From JAQVSV01 sp041667045 (lineage in GTDB: Bacteria; Elusimicrobiota; Elusimicrobia; Elusimicrobiales; Elusimicrobiaceae): a stretch of DNA of 9,605 nt. Where the stretch lies: positions 1 through 9,605 of the forward strand of contig JBAYFS010000079.1 of assembly GCA_041667045.1 (NCBI GenBank). The letters are read 5' to 3'. Below are positions 6,317 through 9,605 of the stretch, piece by piece (position 1 is the stretch's first letter; each line of letters starts with the position of its first letter). The notes beneath the pieces are model-generated. The model ran no database searches and was not told the origin of the DNA. It was given only the letters and a program-made list of their open reading frames with translations. A program made the position numbers and the translations under genes.

Positions 6317-7525
6317 ATGTTACACATCAGTGAAATAGCGTCAAAACTGGCGAGTTCGCCCACACTGGCGCTCGACGCGCAGGCTAAACAGCTCAAAGCG
6401 GCGGGCGAACCTGTAATTCATCTGGGCGGCGGCGAACCCGCCGGAGCCATGCCCGACGACGCGGCAAAAGCCGCGCTTGAAAAAATAAAGTCCGGCCTTG
6501 TCAAATATACCCCCGTAAGCGGCACCTGGGCGATGAAGAAAGCGGTTGTAACGCATACCGCGCGCGTTTACGGAAAAGAAATCACCGCCGACGGCGTGCT
6601 GGTTTGCGGCGGAGCGAAGCAGGCCATATATAATTTTCTTGTTTCCGTTTTAAATCCCGGTGACGAAGTGGTTTTTCCCGCGCCCTACTGGGTCAGCTAT
6701 CCGGATATGGTGAAGCTTTGCGGAGGCACGCCGGTTGTCGTCAAGGCGCCGGACGGCGGTTTTGAGCCGAAAATTGAGGATATGTCGGCCGCTATCACGG
6801 GTAAAACCAGGGTGGTGATGCTTAACAGTCCCAATAATCCGTCCGGGACCGTGTATTCGAACGATTTTATAGGCGAACTGGTTTCCATTTGCGAGAACCG
6901 CGGTGTTTATCTCATGATGGACGATATCTACCGCGAACTCGCTTTCGGCGACAGTTCGCCCGTGTCCGCTTTCGCTTATTCCAGGGACAATTCGAATCTG
7001 GTTGTTATAAACGGCATTTCCAAAAGCTATGGCATGACGGGTTTTCGCATCGGCTGGGCGGTCGCCAATCCCGCGCTTATAAAAGTCATGGCGAAAGTGC
7101 AGGGGCAGACCACATCCTGTCCGTCGGACCTGTCGCAGGCGGCGGCGGTGGGCGCGATAGAGGGGAATCAGGAATTTATAACGAACCTCAACCATAGTCT
7201 CAAGCATAAGCGCGATGTTTTGATGGCGGAACTAAAACTCATAAACGGATTGAAAGTTAACGTTCCGCAGGGAACTTTTTACAGCCTGCCGGACTTCCGG
7301 TTTACGGGAAAAGGGTCGGAGGAACTGTCGAAATTCCTGCTGGAAAAAGCCAAAGTGGTCACCATTCCCGGAGTGCACAGCGGCGTTGAGGGCCATTTGC
7401 GGATAAGTTATTGCGGCCCGGAAAATGATATTATAGAGGGGGCGCGGCGGATACGCTGGGCGCTGGACCCTCAGTCGCCGGCGGAAATAGTCATCGGCGC
7501 CGAAAAGCATACGAGGACATGGTAA
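6317..7525 (+). CDS. Class I PLP aminotransferase, aspartate aminotransferase type
   Basis: This 402-residue enzyme belongs to the fold-type I, class I/II aminotransferases, closest in motif pattern to the Thermus-like aspartate aminotransferases (aspB/aspC-like). Visible motifs: GGAKQAIYN (98-106), PYWVSYPDM (123-131), NSPNNPSG (170-177), DDIYREL (202-208), SKSYGMTGFRIGW (235-247) with PLP lysine Lys236, and RISY (362-365), whose Arg362 binds the substrate alpha-carboxylate. The likely reaction is aspartate + 2-oxoglutarate to oxaloacetate + glutamate, but substrate range cannot be read with certainty. The usual GEPD near the start is GEPA here (39-42), and about 20 residues extend past the normal end. 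ATG 6317 is chosen over an upstream start at 6272 because AAGGAG (6305-6310) lies 6 bases before it. It overlaps pckA by one base, which fits oxaloacetate being passed to PEP carboxykinase. Confidence 0.88.
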   Translation: MLHISEIASKLASSPTLALDAQAKQLKAAGEPVIHLGGGEPAGAMPDDAAKAALEKIKSGLVKYTPVSGTWAMKKAVVTHTARVYGKEITADGVLVCGGAKQAIYNFLVSVLNPGDEVVFPAPYWVSYPDMVKLCGGTPVVVKAPDGGFEPKIEDMSAAITGKTRVVMLNSPNNPSGTVYSNDFIGELVSICENRGVYLMMDDIYRELAFGDSSPVSAFAYSRDNSNLVVINGISKSYGMTGFRIGWAVANPALIKVMAKVQGQTTSCPSDLSQAAAVGAIEGNQEFITNLNHSLKHKRDVLMAELKLINGLKVNVPQGTFYSLPDFRFTGKGSEELSKFLLEKAKVVTIPGVHSGVEGHLRISYCGPENDIIEGARRIRWALDPQSPAEIVIGAEKHTRTW

Positions 7526-9120
7526 TGACAACGGGACTAGAAAATTTAGGCATAGCCAATACCGGCAGGCAGTACTGGAATCTTTCCGTTCCTTCCTTGA
7601 TAGAGGAAGCGGTTAAACGCGGGGAAGGTGTTTTGGCGGAAGGCGGGGCTTTTGCTGTTTTTACCGGCAAAACCACGGGCCGCAGCCCGAAATACCGGTT
7701 TTTCGTTGAAGAAGCCGGCACAAAAGACAAAATTTACTGGAATAAGGACAATACGCCGGTTTCCGAAGAAAAATTCGAACGGCTGTTCTCCCGTTTCCAG
7801 GCTTATCTTGAAAACCGCGATGTTTTTGTGCGCGACTGTTATGTGGGCGCCGATAAGGAAAGCCGTCTGTCCGTGCGCGTGGTTAACGAAGCCGCGTGGC
7901 ATAATCTGTTTGTCCGCAACATGTTCATCAGGCCGGACGCGGAAGCCCTGAAAACTTTCAATCCGGATTTCACGGTCATCAGCCTGCCGAATTTCAAGGC
8001 GGATCCCCAGCGGGACGGCAGCGGCGGGGAAATAGCGATTTACGTCAGTTTTGAGCGGAAAATGGTGCTGGTCGCCGCCAGCGCGTACGGCGGGGAAATG
8101 AAAAAAGCCATTTTCACCGTTATGAATTACCTGCTCCCCCTTAAAGGCATAATGAGCATGCACTGCTCGGCCAATATCGGCAAAAAAGGCGATACGGCGC
8201 TGTTTTTCGGTTTGTCCGGCACGGGCAAAACCACGCTGTCAGCCGATCCCCAGCGCGGGCTTATAGGCGATGACGAGCACGGCTGGAGCGATAAGGGCGT
8301 TTTCAATTATGAAGGCGGCTGCTACGCCAAAATCATCAATCTCTCCAAGGAAGCGGAACCCCAGATTTACGCCTGTACCAAACGGTTCGGCACGATAATA
8401 GAGAACGCGGTCTATAACAAGGAAACCGGAGTGCTGGATCTGTTCGACGGTTCGGTTACCGAGAACACCCGCGCCTGTTATCCGCTGGAGTTCATTGACA
8501 ACGCGGTTGAGGGCGCCGCGGGCGGGCATCCCGAAAACATCGTTATGCTGACCTGCGACGCATTCGGCGTCATGCCGCCCATAGCGCGGCTGTCGGTTGA
8601 GCAGGCGATGTATCACTTCATTTCCGGTTATACCGCCAAGGTGGCGGGCACGGAAGTGGGCCTTAAAGAGCCGCAGGCCACGTTCAGCGCGTGTTTCGGC
8701 GCGCCGTTCATGGTGCTGCACCCTTCTTTTTACGCCGAGCTTCTGAAAAAGAAAATGCTCAAGCACGGCGCGAAATGCTGGCTGGTCAACACCGGCTGGA
8801 TCGGCGGGGCTTACGGGACGGGGAACCGGATCAGCATAAAGCACACCCGCGCCCTGCTCAACGCCGCGCTGGACGGAAAGCTTAATTCTGTGAAGTATGA
8901 GAAAGACAGCGTTTTCGGTTTCGATATTCCCACTTCCTGCGAAGGCGTGCCGCCCGAAATATTGCGTCCCGCCGGTTTCTGGAAGGATCAGGCCGAGTAT
9001 TACCGGAAATACCGCGAACTCGCTTTTATGTTCGTGAAAAATTTCGAACGGTTCAAAAACGGCTGTTCGCGGGAGATCTGCGACGCCGGTCCCGTTTGCG
9101 AAAAAACTATTGCCGGTTGA
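7525..9120 (+). CDS. pckA: Phosphoenolpyruvate carboxykinase (ATP)
   Basis: ATP-type PEPCK interconverts oxaloacetate + ATP with PEP + CO2 + ADP. It works in gluconeogenesis and, in many anaerobes, in reverse to fix CO2 and gain ATP. At 531 residues it has normal length for the ATP-dependent family. Motifs: TGKTTGRSP (47-55, substrate Arg53), AYGGEMKK (187-194, metal-binding lysine), SMHCSANIG (211-219, metal-binding His213), Walker-type P-loop GLSGTGKTT (229-237), and kinase-2 GDDEHGWSD (248-256). NTGWIGG is seen further on. These separate it from the GTP-type enzymes. ATG 7525 overlaps the aminotransferase stop (TAATG) and has GAGG 8 bases upstream; the ATG at 7519 would be only 2 bases from that site. 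The overlap suggests coupled translation with the aminotransferase. The direction of flux here is unknown. Confidence 0.97.
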   Translation: MTTGLENLGIANTGRQYWNLSVPSLIEEAVKRGEGVLAEGGAFAVFTGKTTGRSPKYRFFVEEAGTKDKIYWNKDNTPVSEEKFERLFSRFQAYLENRDVFVRDCYVGADKESRLSVRVVNEAAWHNLFVRNMFIRPDAEALKTFNPDFTVISLPNFKADPQRDGSGGEIAIYVSFERKMVLVAASAYGGEMKKAIFTVMNYLLPLKGIMSMHCSANIGKKGDTALFFGLSGTGKTTLSADPQRGLIGDDEHGWSDKGVFNYEGGCYAKIINLSKEAEPQIYACTKRFGTIIENAVYNKETGVLDLFDGSVTENTRACYPLEFIDNAVEGAAGGHPENIVMLTCDAFGVMPPIARLSVEQAMYHFISGYTAKVAGTEVGLKEPQATFSACFGAPFMVLHPSFYAELLKKKMLKHGAKCWLVNTGWIGGAYGTGNRISIKHTRALLNAALDGKLNSVKYEKDSVFGFDIPTSCEGVPPEILRPAGFWKDQAEYYRKYRELAFMFVKNFERFKNGCSREICDAGPVCEKTIAG

Positions 9121-9145
9121 TTTTTTCCGGCATAGCGTTTAAAAT
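9117..9145 (+). promoter_or_regulatory. Candidate promoter for the SWIB-domain gene
   Basis: TTGATT (9117-9122, overlapping the pckA stop codon) and TAAAAT (9140-9145) are 17 bases apart, four and five of six matches to the consensus boxes. Transcription would start near 9152, leaving about 20 bases before the ATG at 9173, which still includes GGAGG (9164-9168). A second A+T-rich option, TATAAC at 9147-9152, is also possible. The gene could additionally be read from the upstream operon, since no proper terminator follows pckA. Confidence 0.45.
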
Positions 9146-9172
9146 ATATAACATAGTCGGTTCGGAGGATAC

Positions 9173-9427
9173 ATGGCAAAAGCAAATGAGAAGTTCATGA
9201 AACCGCTTCAGCCCAGCGCTATTCTGGCGGCTGTTGTCGGTGACAAACCCCTTGCCCGCACGGAAGTGGTGAAGAAAATCTGGGTTTATATCAAGAAAAA
9301 TAAACTCCAGGACGAGAAGAACAAAAGAATGATCAACAGCGACGAGAAGCTCAAAGTCCTGTTCGACGGCAAGAAACAAGTCAGCATGTTCGACATGAAC
9401 AAGTATATTGCGAAGCATCTTAAATAA
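9173..9427 (+). CDS. Small SWIB/MDM2-domain protein
   Basis: This 84-residue basic protein is almost entirely one SWIB/MDM2 fold. Key stretches are LAAVVGDKPLARTEVVKKIW (residues 18-37), KNKLQDEKNKRMI (42-54) and the ending SMFDMNKYIAKHL (71-83). In eukaryotes the domain occurs in SWI/SNF (BAF60) chromatin remodelers. Free-standing bacterial versions are known mainly in Chlamydiae and a few other phyla, where one chlamydial form is fused to a topoisomerase. A role in DNA or nucleoid organisation is suspected for those but is not established here. ATG 9173 has a strong GGAGG 4 bases upstream. It is followed by a strong terminator and has its own candidate promoter, so it appears to be a single-gene unit. 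High lysine content fits nucleic-acid association. Confidence 0.9.
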   Translation: MAKANEKFMKPLQPSAILAAVVGDKPLARTEVVKKIWVYIKKNKLQDEKNKRMINSDEKLKVLFDGKKQVSMFDMNKYIAKHLK

Positions 9428-9446
9428 GCAGGGTGAGTTACGGATT

Positions 9447-9484
9447 TCCGTCCGGAAGGTAAAACTTCCGGACGGATTTTTTTT
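9447..9484 (+). terminator. Strong Rho-independent terminator after the SWIB gene
   Basis: TCCGTCCGGAAG (9447-9458) pairs perfectly with CTTCCGGACGGA (9465-9476) around the 6-base loop GTAAAA, followed at once by eight T residues (9477-9484). A 12-bp G+C-rich stem with a U-tract is a textbook intrinsic terminator. Confidence 0.95.
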
Positions 9485-9494
9485 GTCGGAAATT

Positions 9495-9521
9495 AAAAAA
9501 CCTCCGAAAAAATAGGAGGTT
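9495..9521 (-). terminator. Rho-independent terminator for the tRNA-Arg gene
   Basis: On the minus strand AACCTCC (from 9521) pairs with GGAGGTT (ending 9499) around a 9-base loop, and the stem runs into a tract of six T residues (9495-9500 on the plus strand as A). It lies 16 bases past the encoded CCA end of the tRNA, so it most likely ends that transcript. Read on the plus strand it has only a weak T-tract. Confidence 0.75.
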
Positions 9522-9536
9522 CTTTTAAAAGGAAAA

Positions 9537-9605
9537 TGGTGCGCCCAACAGGAATCGAACCTGTATTTCCAGCTTCGCAGGCTGGCGATCTATCCCTTGA
9601 GCTAT
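9537..9605 (-). tRNA. tRNA-Arg, anticodon GCG (5' end just outside window)
   Basis: The minus strand shows tRNA positions 7 to 76. The T arm is ACAGG-TTCGATT-CCTGT, the anticodon arm is CCAGC-CTGCGAA-GCTGG, and the 3' acceptor strand is TGGGCGC followed by A and an encoded CCA (9537-9539). The anticodon is GCG, which reads the Arg codons CGC and CGU. The G+C-rich GGGCGC acceptor strand is in keeping with bacterial Arg tRNAs. The D-stem GCTC/GATC has one C-T mismatch, and the variable loop is 4 bases. About six bases of the 5' acceptor strand lie past the right edge and should read GCGCCC. The identity rests on the anticodon and is fairly sure. Confidence 0.93.

Noticed and set aside
8239..8844. 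Minus-strand open frame of 201 codons opposite pckA, and similar ones at 7546-8163 and 6650-7207
   Set aside because: They are antisense to highly conserved enzymes, with no family resemblance.
9111..9132. Hairpin TGCCGG/CCGGCA across the pckA stop codon as a terminator
   Set aside because: The stem is only 6 bp and the T-run is in the loop, not after the stem. It does not meet the form of an intrinsic terminator.
1..9605. CRISPR array, insertion sequence, attachment site or prophage genes
   Set aside because: I saw no regularly spaced repeats, transposase or integrase motifs, or terminal inverted repeats. The right-edge tRNA is not accompanied by an integrase or a visible repeat of its 3' end.

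Overview
The window reads as a chromosomal stretch of a fermentative, probably anaerobic bacterium of moderate to fairly high G+C (judged by eye). Nothing here fixes the taxon. A free-standing SWIB-domain protein, an Arg tRNA with anticodon GCG and a Pdu-type electron-transfer pair would fit a deep-branching group such as Elusimicrobiota or a relative of the PVC bacteria. That is a guess from gene content.

Layout. (1) Positions 1-2295, minus strand: a two-gene unit, arcC (carbamate kinase) then thrC (threonine synthase, cut by the left edge), with a candidate extended -10 promoter upstream. (2) 2477-3763, plus strand: two tandem secreted paralogues, each with a signal peptide, an HExxH zinc-protease motif and conserved cysteines. 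They resemble M35/aspzincin metallopeptidases but lack the usual Asp zinc ligand. They look more A+T-rich than their surroundings and end in a strong terminator. (3) 3888-9120, plus strand: a tightly packed five-gene operon of a PduS-like flavin/Fe-S protein, a PduT-like tandem bacterial-microcompartment (BMC) shell protein with its pore cysteine, an unrecognised 174-residue helical protein, an aspartate-type PLP aminotransferase, and ATP-dependent PEP carboxykinase. (4) 9173-9427: a small SWIB/MDM2-domain protein with its own candidate promoter and a strong terminator. (5) The right edge: a minus-strand tRNA-Arg(GCG), lacking only its first few bases, with its own terminator.

How the genes may work together. 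The aminotransferase and PEP carboxykinase would link aspartate, oxaloacetate and PEP with gain or use of ATP. Carbamate kinase would add ATP from carbamoyl phosphate, and threonine synthase also belongs to the aspartate family. PduS and PduT are known as the electron-transfer parts of a microcompartment. Here they are co-transcribed with C4/amino-acid enzymes, and the window holds no BMC-H or BMC-P shell gene and no diol dehydratase. This is the most interesting part: either a satellite locus of a microcompartment encoded elsewhere, or a PduS/PduT module used in a different setting. The unknown 174-residue protein in the middle of the operon is the best candidate for a new component.
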